NCBI RefSeq assembly: GCF_015291725.1
Contig: NZ_CP030038.1
Location: 2,965,001-3,029,000, forward strand
Source: Bradyrhizobium sp. CCBAU 51765
GTDB lineage: Bacteria > Pseudomonadota > Alphaproteobacteria > Rhizobiales > Xanthobacteraceae
DNA length: 64,000 nt
Reading direction: 5' to 3'
Part shown: positions 25,675-34,077 of the stretch, piece after piece
How the letters are laid out: every line of letters begins with the position of its first letter
Position numbering within the stretch: position 1 is the first letter of the stretch
Position numbers and translations under genes: made by a program
Notes under the pieces: model-generated
Told to the model about the DNA's origin: nothing
Databases searched by the model: none
The model's input: the letters and a program-made list of their open reading frames with translations, nothing else

Positions 25675-26073
25675 TCAGGTCTGCCGCGCCGCCAGGAGGC
25701 GCGCGTCCCCATAGAGCCTGGACCAGCTCAATATTTCCTTAAATGCCGGCAAGAGGCCGTAAGCCGCATCCGTCAGTTCGTACGCGACCCTCAAGGGTTT
25801 CTCCGCGAGGACGATGCGCGATACGAGGCCATCCTGCTCGAGTTCGCGAAGCTGCGTCGTCAGCATGTGCTGGGTGATGCCGCCGATCGATCGTCGCAAG
25901 GCACCGAAGCGAACCGCGCCGTTCATCAGCGTAAACAGGATCTCCAGTTTCCACTTGCCGCCGAGCGCGTGGATGGCGCGCTTGAAGTCGCCGAGCAGGG
26001 CAGAATCTGGGCTGCAATCGCAGCCGTCGTCGCAGTTGCTGGTCAGGTTTTCCATACCGGTCTCGAAATCCAT
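25675..26073 (-). CDS. HxlR-family transcriptional regulator (second)
   Basis: A 132-residue winged-helix regulator starting at MDFETGMEN; the longer frame runs into the divergent promoter. Signatures are ALGGKWKLEILFTLM, GITQHMLTTQLRELEQDGLV and VAYELTDAAYGL. The N-terminus has a Cys cluster (CDDGCDC) that may be redox-sensitive. It diverges from an epimerase/reductase gene with 95 bases between them and probably controls it. Its C-terminus faces a gene-free stretch of about 245 bases. Confidence 0.9.
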   Translation of the reverse strand: MDFETGMENLTSNCDDGCDCSPDSALLGDFKRAIHALGGKWKLEILFTLMNGAVRFGALRRSIGGITQHMLTTQLRELEQDGLVSRIVLAEKPLRVAYELTDAAYGLLPAFKEILSWSRLYGDARLLAARQT

Positions 26074-26168
26074 TCTACTTGTCCCCTTGGAGATAGTGAC
26101 CAGATGCGACCTCGAGCAGGGCCGCGGCGGAACCGATCCGCCGGCCCCGCATCGAGGGGAATTTGGCA

Positions 26169-27197
26169 ATGAGCACTGTTCTGGTCACCGGCGGGTCGGG
26201 CTTCGTCGGCATTCACGTCGTCCTGCAACTTCTGGCCGCGGGCCATGCCGTGCGGACGACGGTACGCCGGCCTGATCGTCGGGACGACGTGCTGGCGATG
26301 CTGCGCGAGGGCGGGGCGGCTTCGCCCGAAACCGTGTCCTTCTTCACGGCGGACCTCACGGCAGACGCGGGCTGGCGCGAGGCGATCGACGGGTGCGACT
26401 ACGTCCTGCACGTCGCCTCGCCGCTGTCGACCAGCGTGCCCAAGGACGAGAACGAGATGATCGTCCCGGCCCGCGACGGCACGCTGCGGGTGCTGCGCGC
26501 CGCGCGCGAGGCCGGCGTCAGGCGCGTCGTCATCACCTCGTCGCTGGGCGCGATCGGCTACGGCCATCCGCCGCGCGAAAAACCGTTCGACGAGACCGAC
26601 TGGACCAATCTCGCCGGTGTCGACGGGCAGCCCTACATCAAATCCAAGACGCTGGCCGAGCGGGCAGCCTGGGATTTCATCGCGCGCGAGGGCGGCGGCC
26701 TCGAACTGTCGGTGGTCAATCCCGCCGGCATTTTCGGTCCCGTGCTGGGGCCGGACTTCTCCGGCTCGATCGAGATCGTCAAATCGCTTCTCGACGGCAT
26801 CATGCCGGCGGTGCCGCGGGTCTATTTCGGCGTGGTCGACGTGCGCGATGTCGCCGATCTGCACCTGCGTGCGATGACGGCGCCGGAGGCCAGGGGCGAA
26901 CGCTTCATCGCGGTCTCCGGTGAAACGATGTCGATCCTCGATATCGCCAAGGTGCTGCGGCAGGAACTCGGGCCGTCCGCACGCCGGGTTCCCCGGATTC
27001 AGGCCCCCGACTGGCTGGTGCGGCTGGCCGCGACCCGGATTCCTCTTTTGCGTGCGGTCGTGCCGATGCTCGGCAGGGTGCGGCATTCCACCAGCGCCAA
27101 GGCGAGGTCGCTGCTCGGCTGGGAGCCCCGTTCCAACCACGAGGCAATCCTTGCGACCGCCGAGAGCCTGATCCGGCTCGGCCTGGTCAAGGCGTGA
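26169..27197 (+). CDS. NAD-dependent epimerase/dihydroflavonol-reductase-like protein
   Basis: A 342-residue extended SDR. The nucleotide site is STVLVTGGSGFVGIHVVLQL at the N-terminus; the catalytic Tyr-x3-Lys is seen in QPYIKSKTLAE, and the upstream VVITSSLGAIGYG supplies the Ser. The VDVRDVADLHLRAM segment is characteristic of the dihydroflavonol reductase-like group. It would reduce an aldehyde or ketone with NAD(P)H; the substrate is unknown. Start at 26169 is preferred over the in-frame 26163. Partner of the divergent HxlR regulator. Confidence 0.88.
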   Translation: MSTVLVTGGSGFVGIHVVLQLLAAGHAVRTTVRRPDRRDDVLAMLREGGAASPETVSFFTADLTADAGWREAIDGCDYVLHVASPLSTSVPKDENEMIVPARDGTLRVLRAAREAGVRRVVITSSLGAIGYGHPPREKPFDETDWTNLAGVDGQPYIKSKTLAERAAWDFIAREGGGLELSVVNPAGIFGPVLGPDFSGSIEIVKSLLDGIMPAVPRVYFGVVDVRDVADLHLRAMTAPEARGERFIAVSGETMSILDIAKVLRQELGPSARRVPRIQAPDWLVRLAATRIPLLRAVVPMLGRVRHSTSAKARSLLGWEPRSNHEAILATAESLIRLGLVKA

Positions 27198-27275
27198 GGT
27201 TGCCCCTGGCTTGTCACGCCCGGGCGGGGATGCTCAAGTACCGCCTTCGAATGCGTAGCGTGGGAGGCGGCGCCG

Positions 27276-28055
27276 ATGGACAGGATTCTCCAAGCCGCAA
27301 AGGCGATCGCGCTGGCGCGCCGCAACCATGCGCCGCTCGCGGCGCTGGAGCGTCCTCCTGCTGACGAAGCCGAGGGCTATCTGGTCCAGCGCTCCCTGCA
27401 CGATCTCCTGCTGCCGCATCTCGGCCCGCTCGTCGGCTACAAGATCGGCTGCACCAGCCAGGTGATGCAGGAGTACATTGGCATTCCGCACCCCTGCGGC
27501 GGCGGCGTGTTCCAGAAGGGCGTCCATGACAGCGGCGCCAAGCTCGCCACCTCCAATTATGTCCGGGTCGGCGTCGAATGCGAGATCGCGGTGCGGCTCA
27601 AGCGGGACCTTGCCGCCGGCGAGGCGCCGTTCACGGCCGAATGGGTCGGCGAGGCGGTCGAGGCCTATCATCCCGCGATCGAGATCGTCGACGACCGCTA
27701 CGTGAAATGGGAGACGATGGGCGCGCCGACCTTGATCGCCGACGATTTCTTCGCCGCCGGCTGCGTGCTGGGCCCGTCGGTGCCACGCTCGTCGGTGCCT
27801 GACCTGAAGGCGGTCAAGGGCCGCGCCATCGTCAACGGCGAGGAGGTCAGCCAGGGCACCGGCGCCGACGTGCTCGGCCATCCCCACAACGCCCTCGCCT
27901 GGCTCGCCAACCATCTCGCAGCCGAGGGCAAGGGCCTGCACGCGGGGCAGCTCGTGCTGACGGGCAGCCTGGTGAAGACCCTGTGGTTGAAGGCCGGCGA
28001 CAAGGTGCGGATGGAGCTGGACGGGCTCGGCGTGGTGGAGGTGGAGTTTACGTGA
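27276..28055 (+). CDS. 2-keto-4-pentenoate hydratase / FAA-hydrolase-family protein
   Basis: A 259-residue member of the MhpD/fumarylacetoacetate-hydrolase fold. GYKIGCTSQVMQEYIGI and the acidic metal-binding residues in VGVECEIAVRL, plus EIVDDRY, match hydratases of meta-cleavage pathways. The final KAGDKVRMELDGLGVVEVEF is also typical. It lies downstream of the SDR gene in the same direction with a 78-base gap, so co-transcription is possible. No other aromatic degradation genes are nearby, so the substrate remains open. Confidence 0.86.
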   Translation: MDRILQAAKAIALARRNHAPLAALERPPADEAEGYLVQRSLHDLLLPHLGPLVGYKIGCTSQVMQEYIGIPHPCGGGVFQKGVHDSGAKLATSNYVRVGVECEIAVRLKRDLAAGEAPFTAEWVGEAVEAYHPAIEIVDDRYVKWETMGAPTLIADDFFAAGCVLGPSVPRSSVPDLKAVKGRAIVNGEEVSQGTGADVLGHPHNALAWLANHLAAEGKGLHAGQLVLTGSLVKTLWLKAGDKVRMELDGLGVVEVEFT

Positions 28056-28065
28056 GCTCTCGCCA

Positions 28066-28147
28066 CCGTCATTGCGAGCGCGGCGAAGCAATTCAGACTG
28101 CCGCCGCGGAAAGATTCTGGATTGCGTCGCTGCGCTCGCAATGACGG
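28066..28147. repeat. Interspersed palindromic repeat, GTCATTGCGAG family, copy 1
   Basis: CCGTCATTGCGAGCGCGGCG at the left is matched by CGCTCGCAATGACGG at the right, with AAGCAATTCAG and CTGGATTGCG inside. Other copies are at 40239, 48703, 50128 and 52141. The rest of the 28056-28387 gap is unassigned. Confidence 0.85.
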
Positions 28148-28387
28148 AATGTGCTGTAGCGGCGTTGCAATAATGTCGCGGACCTGGCTCGCAGTACGCA
28201 GTTTCCGACACCATCCCGACGAGACATCTTGCGCTCGCCCTTGATCGGGTCTATGAGCCCCGTCCCGTTCAACCTGTACGTTCAACTATGAGGAGACCAG
28301 CCGTGAGTACTTTGTGGCGATCGACACATTCCGTGCCGACGCTCTCAGTGCGTCCGGCTGACAGTCATCCAATCATGTTGAACGACA

Positions 28388-29554
28388 ATGGCACAGTCAT
28401 TGATTCAGCGCCGGCGGGAGGCCGAGCGCGCGCGGGTTGAAGCCTACGAGCTGTCGCTGCGGCACGTGTCGCAGCGGACTCGCCCTCCACCGGATTTCAA
28501 GAATGCGATCTGCGAGGCCAAGCGTGGCTTCGAGGCCGACATCGTGCGCGATGCCGAGGCCTGGCAGCCGCGGATGAAGACTCGCGATGCCGCGCGTCTT
28601 CGTCTTGCCGCGGCTCGCTATCTCTTCGCGCGCTATCCTGTCGCAGAACATCTGGAGCAGATCTGGATCGACGGCGCGGGACTGGGCGTCGACGAGATCC
28701 GCTTGCGCAAGCGCTGGTACATCGCGGCGGCCGGCGGCGGTTCGCTCTACGCTGCCGGTGCGGCCGAATGGCTGTCTCGCAAGGAGGTCCATGCGTTCCT
28801 CAATCCGTTGGGGAAGGTCGGCTTCGAGGCTGCGATCTGGCAGGCGATTGCGCGTTCCTATGCGACCGATCCCGCTGTTGCGATGCGGATCGCGCGCACC
28901 AGGATCACGCAGACGCAGCGCGCTCAGCATCGCTTCTGGCGCGAGGTGGTGCGCTTCTTCTGCGCGCATCCGACCACGGTCGAGGATATGGATGACTTCC
29001 ATGACTACCTCGCCGATTGCCACCGGCGTGATCCCGAGTACACCCTCAAGGGGCGTTCACTGATCTCGCTTGGGCGGCAGATGCGCGAATGGCATCGCGA
29101 TCTCGATGCGATTGCTCGTATCGAGGCCGCACGCCGTCGCGCCGAGGCGGCGCGAAACCGTGCGCGGGGGCTGGCAGCAGGCCCCGAGCAGAGCGAGGAC
29201 CGTTGGCTCGGTGCAGCGATCGCGGATTGGTCATGGACCAAGTCTTCCAAGGACCCGACCAAGCGCGAAGAATATGTCGTGGTCCAGTTGCGGACCGCGG
29301 CCGATCTCGTGGCTGAGACGCGCGGCATGCGTCACTGCGTTGCCAGCTACGCGTCGAAATGCATCGCTGGGCATGCGTCGATCTGGTCGCTGCGCCGCCG
29401 CGCTGCGGGTGCTCCAGATCGGTTGCTGACCATTGAGCTTGATCGACGCGCTCGGGCGGTCCAGGTCCGTGGGTTTGCAAACCGTGTACCGCATCCCGAG
29501 GAGTGCAAGATCCTCGAGCGATGGGCGCAAGCACGCGGGATCGAACTGCTCTAG
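28388..29554 (+). CDS. PcfJ-domain protein
   Basis: A 388-residue soluble, Arg-rich protein. The C-terminal third matches the PcfJ-like pattern: MRHCVASYASKCIAGHASIW, then LLTIELDRRARAVQVRGFAN and an ending with a conserved ECKILERWA. The N-terminal two thirds are helical with many Arg/Ala residues and no recognised domain. PcfJ homologues are mostly known from plasmids and mobile elements, and their biochemical role is unknown to me. It sits alone between repeats and flgH, with no integrase or attachment site visible. The start has no clear ribosome site. Confidence 0.65.
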   Translation: MAQSLIQRRREAERARVEAYELSLRHVSQRTRPPPDFKNAICEAKRGFEADIVRDAEAWQPRMKTRDAARLRLAAARYLFARYPVAEHLEQIWIDGAGLGVDEIRLRKRWYIAAAGGGSLYAAGAAEWLSRKEVHAFLNPLGKVGFEAAIWQAIARSYATDPAVAMRIARTRITQTQRAQHRFWREVVRFFCAHPTTVEDMDDFHDYLADCHRRDPEYTLKGRSLISLGRQMREWHRDLDAIARIEAARRRAEAARNRARGLAAGPEQSEDRWLGAAIADWSWTKSSKDPTKREEYVVVQLRTAADLVAETRGMRHCVASYASKCIAGHASIWSLRRRAAGAPDRLLTIELDRRARAVQVRGFANRVPHPEECKILERWAQARGIELL

Positions 29555-29559
29555 AAGAA

Positions 29560-29627
29560 GCCTGCGCCGCTTCGGCGGCGCAGGCAAAATACATGCGGCC
29601 TCCGGCAGGGGAGCTACCGGAGGCCGC
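29560..29627. terminator. Two back-to-back stem-loops between PcfJ-like gene and flgH
   Basis: GCCTGCGCCGC-TTCG-GCGGCGCAGGC (29560-29585) and GCGGCCTCCGG-N11-CCGGAGGCCGC (29595-29627) lie between convergent genes. They probably terminate both. Confidence 0.7.
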
Positions 29628-29686
29628 GTCGTACATCGTCGTTCGCGCCTAGGTTCGCGAACACGATGTGGGAGCTCGGGAGAGGA

Positions 29687-30451
29687 CTAGAAGGGCAGCA
29701 GCACGTCCATCACTTGCTGGCCGTAGCGCGGCTGCTGCACGTCGGTGATCTGGCCGCGGCCGCCATAGGCGATGCGGGCCTGGGCGATCTTGGTGGAGTC
29801 GATGGTGTTGTCGCTCTGGATGTCCTCGGGGCGCACGATGCCGGCCACGATCAGCTCGCGGATCTCGAAGTTGACGCGTATCTCCTGCTTGCCTTCGACG
29901 ACCAAATTGCCGTTCGGCAGCACCTGGGTCACCACGGCGGCGACGTTGGTTTGCAGGGCTTCCTTGCGGTCGACGCTGCCCTTGCCCTCGCTGGAAGAGG
30001 TCGAGTCGGCTGTCAGGATACGGCCGGGCAGGATCTTGTTGGCCTGGGTGATCGTTTGGGAGCCGATGAAGTCCGTGATTCCGGAATCTTCCTTGTTGGT
30101 GCGGCTGCGCGAGGTGTCGTTCTCGATGTTGGCCTTGTCCGTGATGTTCACGGTCACGGTCAGGAGGTCGCCGACCTGGCGGGCGCGCTGGTCCTTGAAG
30201 AACGCGCGGCTGCCGTTGCGCCACAGCGAGTTCGGATTGTAGGAGGCAACTTCCGGCTTCGGCATCGGCATCTGCACCGGCTTGTAGCCGGGCTGCGTCG
30301 TCGGATTGTCGATCGCCGACAGCTTCGGCTGCTCGCCGATCTGCGACAGGCGGTCGATCGAGGAGCAGCCGCTCGCCAGGGCACAAGTTGCCAGCAGCAG
30401 GGCAGAGATCGCGATGCGACGAAGGCGGAAGGCCGAACTGAACCTGGACAT
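29687..30451 (-). CDS. flgH: Flagellar L-ring protein FlgH
   Basis: A 254-residue outer membrane lipoprotein forming the L-ring. The signal peptide ends in a lipobox (LATCALASGC, lipidated Cys). Family signatures are LWRNGSRAFFKDQRARQVGD and the C-terminal GIVRPEDIQSDNTI and AYGGRG. It is the last gene of flgF-flgG-flgA-flgH and begins three bases after the flgA stop. Two stem-loops downstream are likely terminators. Confidence 0.96.
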   Translation of the reverse strand: MSRFSSAFRLRRIAISALLLATCALASGCSSIDRLSQIGEQPKLSAIDNPTTQPGYKPVQMPMPKPEVASYNPNSLWRNGSRAFFKDQRARQVGDLLTVTVNITDKANIENDTSRSRTNKEDSGITDFIGSQTITQANKILPGRILTADSTSSSEGKGSVDRKEALQTNVAAVVTQVLPNGNLVVEGKQEIRVNFEIRELIVAGIVRPEDIQSDNTIDSTKIAQARIAYGGRGQITDVQQPRYGQQVMDVLLPF

Positions 30452-30454
30452 GAC

Positions 30455-31606
30455 TTACTCTGACTTGGCTGGAGCTTGCGAGAGGCGAACTTGCGGAATC
30501 TGAGCCTGCGGGATCTGTGCCTGGGCGATCTGGGCCGGAGACGCGGGCGTCTGGATCAGACTCTGCGCCAGGGCTGCGGCCGGCGGCACGTCGTCACGCC
30601 TGATCGACGAGGTCTGCTCGACCGCAGGCGCCATCGGTGCAGACTGGGCGGCGCCCTGGACCGTCACCTGGCCGCGGCCGGTGACGACGCCGGTCAGCGT
30701 GCGCTTGGAGTGTAAATTCAACACGCTGACGGTGTCGCCCTCGGCGCCGTTCTCGATCGCCTTGCCGCGCGTGGTGAGATAGAGGCCGGGCACCTGGTAG
30801 ATGATGGTGACGGCCTGATCGCGCAGCACGAAGTCGGGCTTGACGATGTCGGCGACGCGGAGCGGCGTGCCCGCGCGCATCGCCCGGCGCAGCTGCATGC
30901 CGATGCTGCGGTCGCGCGCGGCCGGTTCCCCGGTGACCTCGGCCTTCGGCCGGCGCTCCAGCGAGACGTCGGAGGATTTCAGAAGCTCGGCGCGGTCGAT
31001 GTCGCGGGTCAGCACGGCCACTTCCACGGTCTCGATCGCGGTGCCGGTGAAGCGCAGCTTGGTCGGCGCAGAGTTGCTGTCGTTGGCAATCTCGAAGGCG
31101 ATGTCGAAACGGCCGCTGCGGGCGTCGTAGCGGGTTGCAGCCGGCTCGAGCGCACCGGTGTTGGAGGCATCGAGCCGCATCTCGGCGACGCTGCGGTCGA
31201 ACGTGACGGTGATGTTGGCGGCTTCTCCGAGGCCGAAGCGGCGCTCGAGCGCAGCGGTGACCGCGTTCTGGATGTCCTTGCTCGCGAGCGTGCGGGCGAG
31301 GCGGGTGACCTGGACCTCCTTGATGTCGCCGGTCGTGACGCCGATCACCTGTTTTGCCCGCAGCACCGAGAGCACCTGGCCGACCGTCAGCGTGCCGGTG
31401 GTGCCGAGATCGGGCGAGCGGTAGACCGGGATCAGCGCGGCGGATCCTGCGTTCTCGATGAGATCGCCGATCCGCACCACGTCCGCCGTGACGGTGACGC
31501 TTGCGCGCAGCGCCGGCGAGGCGATGAATTCGTCGGCGGCCACTGCCGGCAATGCCAGCAGGAGAAGGGTGGAGATCGAGGCGAGCGTGGTGCGGATCAT
31601 CGTCAT
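30455..31606 (-). CDS. flgA: P-ring assembly chaperone FlgA, extended C-terminus
   Basis: A 383-residue protein with a Sec signal peptide (LLLLALPAVA) and FlgA/SAF features: DLERRPKAEVTGEP-like linker and RDQAVTIIYQVPGLYLTTRG with KAIENGAEGDTVSVLN at the domain core. It helps FlgI assemble in the periplasm. A C-terminal tail after the FlgA domain has short repeats (IAQAQIPQAQIPQVRL), unusual for the family. Start is one of three nearby codons (GTG 31609, ATG 31606, ATG 31600); the last has the best ribosome site spacing. Confidence 0.9.
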   Translation of the reverse strand: MTMIRTTLASISTLLLLALPAVAADEFIASPALRASVTVTADVVRIGDLIENAGSAALIPVYRSPDLGTTGTLTVGQVLSVLRAKQVIGVTTGDIKEVQVTRLARTLASKDIQNAVTAALERRFGLGEAANITVTFDRSVAEMRLDASNTGALEPAATRYDARSGRFDIAFEIANDSNSAPTKLRFTGTAIETVEVAVLTRDIDRAELLKSSDVSLERRPKAEVTGEPAARDRSIGMQLRRAMRAGTPLRVADIVKPDFVLRDQAVTIIYQVPGLYLTTRGKAIENGAEGDTVSVLNLHSKRTLTGVVTGRGQVTVQGAAQSAPMAPAVEQTSSIRRDDVPPAAALAQSLIQTPASPAQIAQAQIPQAQIPQVRLSQAPAKSE

Positions 31607-31610
31607 CACC

Positions 31611-32399
31611 TCAGCGGAACAGCGCCGTGGTCGACTGCATCATCTGGTCGGCCGCGCTGATGACCTTGGCGTTCATCTCGTAGGCGCGCTGCGCGGCGAT
31701 CAGGTCGCTCATCTCCGAGACGACGTCGATATTGGCCTGCTCCAGGCTGCCCTGCGTGATCTTGCCGTAACCCTCGGAGTTGGCCGTGCCGTCCTGCGGC
31801 GCGCCGGACGAGGGGGTCTCGATGAACTGGTTGTTGCCGACGGGCTGAAGGCCCGCCTTGTTGATGAAGCGCGTGACGCCGATCTGGCCGATGATCGACG
31901 AGGTCGACGAACCCGGCAGCGTCACCGAGACCTGGCCCTGCTCGCTGACCGAGATCCCCGAGGCGTTGTTCGGAATGGTGATGGTCGGCTGCACCGGGTT
32001 GCCCTGCGCGGTGACGACGCGGCCCTGATTGTCCATCTGGAAGGTGCCGTCGCGGGTGTACTGGTAGGTGCCGTCGGGCATCAGGATCTTGAAGAAGCCA
32101 TCGCCCGAGATCGCGAGATCGAGGTCGTTGCCGGTCTGCGACAGCGTCCCCTGCGTCATGCTGCGAGGCGTGCCGACGGTCTTGACGCCGCCGCCGATGT
32201 CGACGCCGACCGGCAGGATGGTGCCCTGGTCGGACGACTGGGCGCCAACGCGGCGGACGTGCTCATAGATCAAGTCCTGGAATGCCGCGGTCTGCTTCTT
32301 GAAGCCGGTGGTGCGCAGGTTGGCGATGTTGTTGGAGATCACCTGAACGTTGAGTTCCTGTGCCGCCATTCCGGTCGCAGCGGTGTGAAGCGCCTGCAT
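31611..32399 (-). CDS. flgG: Distal rod protein FlgG
   Basis: A 262-residue FlgG of normal length. The N-terminus (MQALHTAATGMAAQELNVQVISNNIANLRT-type) and C-terminus (IAAQRAYEMNAKVISAADQM) are the rod/hook family motifs. The long FlgG-specific segment is present. It follows flgF by 16 bases and its stop is close to the start of flgA. Exported by the flagellar apparatus, it forms the distal rod through the rings. Confidence 0.96.
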   Translation of the reverse strand: MQALHTAATGMAAQELNVQVISNNIANLRTTGFKKQTAAFQDLIYEHVRRVGAQSSDQGTILPVGVDIGGGVKTVGTPRSMTQGTLSQTGNDLDLAISGDGFFKILMPDGTYQYTRDGTFQMDNQGRVVTAQGNPVQPTITIPNNASGISVSEQGQVSVTLPGSSTSSIIGQIGVTRFINKAGLQPVGNNQFIETPSSGAPQDGTANSEGYGKITQGSLEQANIDVVSEMSDLIAAQRAYEMNAKVISAADQMMQSTTALFR

Positions 32400-32415
32400 G
32401 TCAGTTCTCCTTCAA

Positions 32416-33177
32416 TCAGGCCGGAACGTCGGCGAGCTTGTCGATCGCCGATTTGTGGAGGTCGCTCTGCTGCTGGAGCAGGCTGGCGATTGCCGTGTAG
32501 CTGCGCATCACCTCGACCATGCGGGTCATCTCGCCGACCGCATTCACGTTCGACTTCTCGATGTAACCCTGCTGCAAGGTGGACTTGGCGTCGGCCTGCT
32601 GGTTGGCCGAGCCGGCGCCATAGAGATTGCCGCCGAGCTTGGTCAGCTTGGCCGGATCGTCGAACGACACCATGCGGATCTTGCCGCGGATCGAGTCGGT
32701 CCGCGCCGTACCCTCGAGCACCGTGACGGTGCCGTCGGGCGCGACATTGATGTCGTGGTCGGTCGGCTGGAAGGTAATCGGGCCGGCATTGCCGAGCACG
32801 AGATTGCCGCTCGCGGTGACGAGCTGGCCGGTGCTGTTGAGCGAAAACTTGCCGTCGCGGGTATAGAGCTCGCCGCCATTGGCCTGCACCGCGAAATAGG
32901 CGTTGCCGTTGATCGCGATGTCGAGCGGATTGTTGGTTGGCTCCATCGGCCCCTGGCCGACGTCTCGGAAGGTGCCGCGATCCTGCACATAGGAGATCCG
33001 GCGGTCGCGACCGATGAAATTGTCATGACGTGCGTTCGAGTTGAGATACTCCTCGAACAGCGAATGGTCGGCCTTGAAGCCGTTGGTGTTGGCATTGGCG
33101 ACGTTGTTGGCGATGACGTCCATCTGCCGTTCCAACGTCATCTGCCGTGACAAGCCGATCAGAAGCGCGTTCTGCAT
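32416..33177 (-). CDS. flgF: Proximal rod protein FlgF
   Basis: A 253-residue FlgF. The start at 33177 (MQNALLIGLSRQMTLERQMD) has GGGGAG seven bases upstream; the ATG at 33207 is in frame but poorly conserved. The NNVANANTNGFKAD motif near the N-terminus and the FTRMVEVMRSYTAIASLLQQ-like C-terminus are family features. First gene of flgF-flgG-flgA-flgH. The region 33178-33560 between it and fliL holds promoters for both directions. Confidence 0.94.
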   Translation of the reverse strand: MQNALLIGLSRQMTLERQMDVIANNVANANTNGFKADHSLFEEYLNSNARHDNFIGRDRRISYVQDRGTFRDVGQGPMEPTNNPLDIAINGNAYFAVQANGGELYTRDGKFSLNSTGQLVTASGNLVLGNAGPITFQPTDHDINVAPDGTVTVLEGTARTDSIRGKIRMVSFDDPAKLTKLGGNLYGAGSANQQADAKSTLQQGYIEKSNVNAVGEMTRMVEVMRSYTAIASLLQQQSDLHKSAIDKLADVPA

Positions 33178-33242
33178 CGGAAATCTCCCCTGAGTGAGAT
33201 CTGCCATTTCGCTCTCCCAAGCGCCTTGGCGGATCCCGTGAA

Positions 33243-33277
33243 CGAGACCTCGGGTTCTCCCAAACCGTGAGGTCTCG
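33243..33277. promoter_or_regulatory. Perfect 9-bp inverted repeat upstream of flgF
   Basis: CGAGACCTC at 33243-33251 and GAGGTCTCG at 33269-33277 are separated by 17 bases, 66 bases from the flgF start. It could be an operator or leader hairpin. Confidence 0.4.
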
Positions 33278-33364
33278 CCCCTTTCTCAGCGAAAGCCGTG
33301 CCAACTTAAAAAATTACATTATTTCAAATGGTTGTTGATTTTTGATGGGCGCGGAAGGGCGGCA

Positions 33365-33439
33365 GAAAGGTTCTGTTAGCCATGTTTGCCCGGCAGATTT
33401 TTCCTAGCGGAGGCCCAATCGAAAGGTTCCGTTAACCAT
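33365..33439 (+). promoter_or_regulatory. Duplicated CtrA-like promoter motif before fliL
   Basis: GAAAGGTTCTGTTAGCCAT (33365-33383) and GAAAGGTTCCGTTAACCAT (33421-33439) are direct repeats 56 bases apart. Each has the form GAAA-N7-TTAR, an imperfect CtrA box. Between them is CGGCAGATTTTTCCTAGC, which aligns with the flgB promoter. Confidence 0.5.
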
Positions 33440-33560
33440 TATTACCGTAGCGTTTGCACATCAGAGGAGCGCATTGCGCTGGGGCATTTGTATCGCGTCA
33501 TTGTCTGCCAGGAGGCTTCGCTCTTTCGACCCCTTTGAGAAATGAACGAGCGCGGCAACC

Positions 33561-34058
33561 ATGGCAGAGAATGAGGAAGGCGGCGCAGCCGCCGACGGCG
33601 CGGAAGCCGCTCCGCCGAAGAACAAGCTCAAGCTCATCATCATGGCCGTCGGTCTGCTCGCCGTCCTCGGAGGCGGTGCAGCGACCTGGTTCGTCTTCTT
33701 CCGTCACGGCGAGGGCGAGCACCATGCCGAGGCCGCGCCGCCGCCGAAGCCGCCGGCCTTCGTCGACGTCCCCGACCTGATGGTCAACCTCGCCGGCTCG
33801 CCCGGCGAGCGCGTGCAATATCTGCGGCTGAAGATCGTGCTGGAGCTGAAGGAAGAGAAGCAGATCGAGGCGATCAAGCCGACGATGCCGCGCGTCACCG
33901 ACATCTTCCAGACCTATGTGCGCGAACTGCGCCCCTCCGACCTCAACGGCTCGGCCGGCATCTTCCGCCTCAAGGAGGAACTGACCAAGCGCGTCAACGC
34001 GGCGGTCGCCCCGATCCAGGTCAGCGCGGTGCTGTTCAAGGAAGTCGTGGTCCAGTGA
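33561..34058 (+). CDS. fliL: Flagellar basal body protein FliL
   Basis: A 165-residue inner membrane protein associated with stator function. A charged N-terminus is followed by one membrane segment (LIIMAVGLLAVLGGGAATWF) and a periplasmic domain with the family motif DVPDLMVNLAG and the terminal VSAVLFKEVVVQ. An Ala/Pro/His-rich linker joins the two. First gene of the fliL-fliM operon; fliM starts 19 bases after it. Confidence 0.94.
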   Translation: MAENEEGGAAADGAEAAPPKNKLKLIIMAVGLLAVLGGGAATWFVFFRHGEGEHHAEAAPPPKPPAFVDVPDLMVNLAGSPGERVQYLRLKIVLELKEEKQIEAIKPTMPRVTDIFQTYVRELRPSDLNGSAGIFRLKEELTKRVNAAVAPIQVSAVLFKEVVVQ

Positions 34059-34077
34059 GCATGACGGGCTAGGGATC

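Noticed and set aside
28388..29554. Genomic island or prophage at the PcfJ-like gene
   Set aside because: No integrase, tRNA gene, attachment repeats or neighbouring mobile genes are visible.
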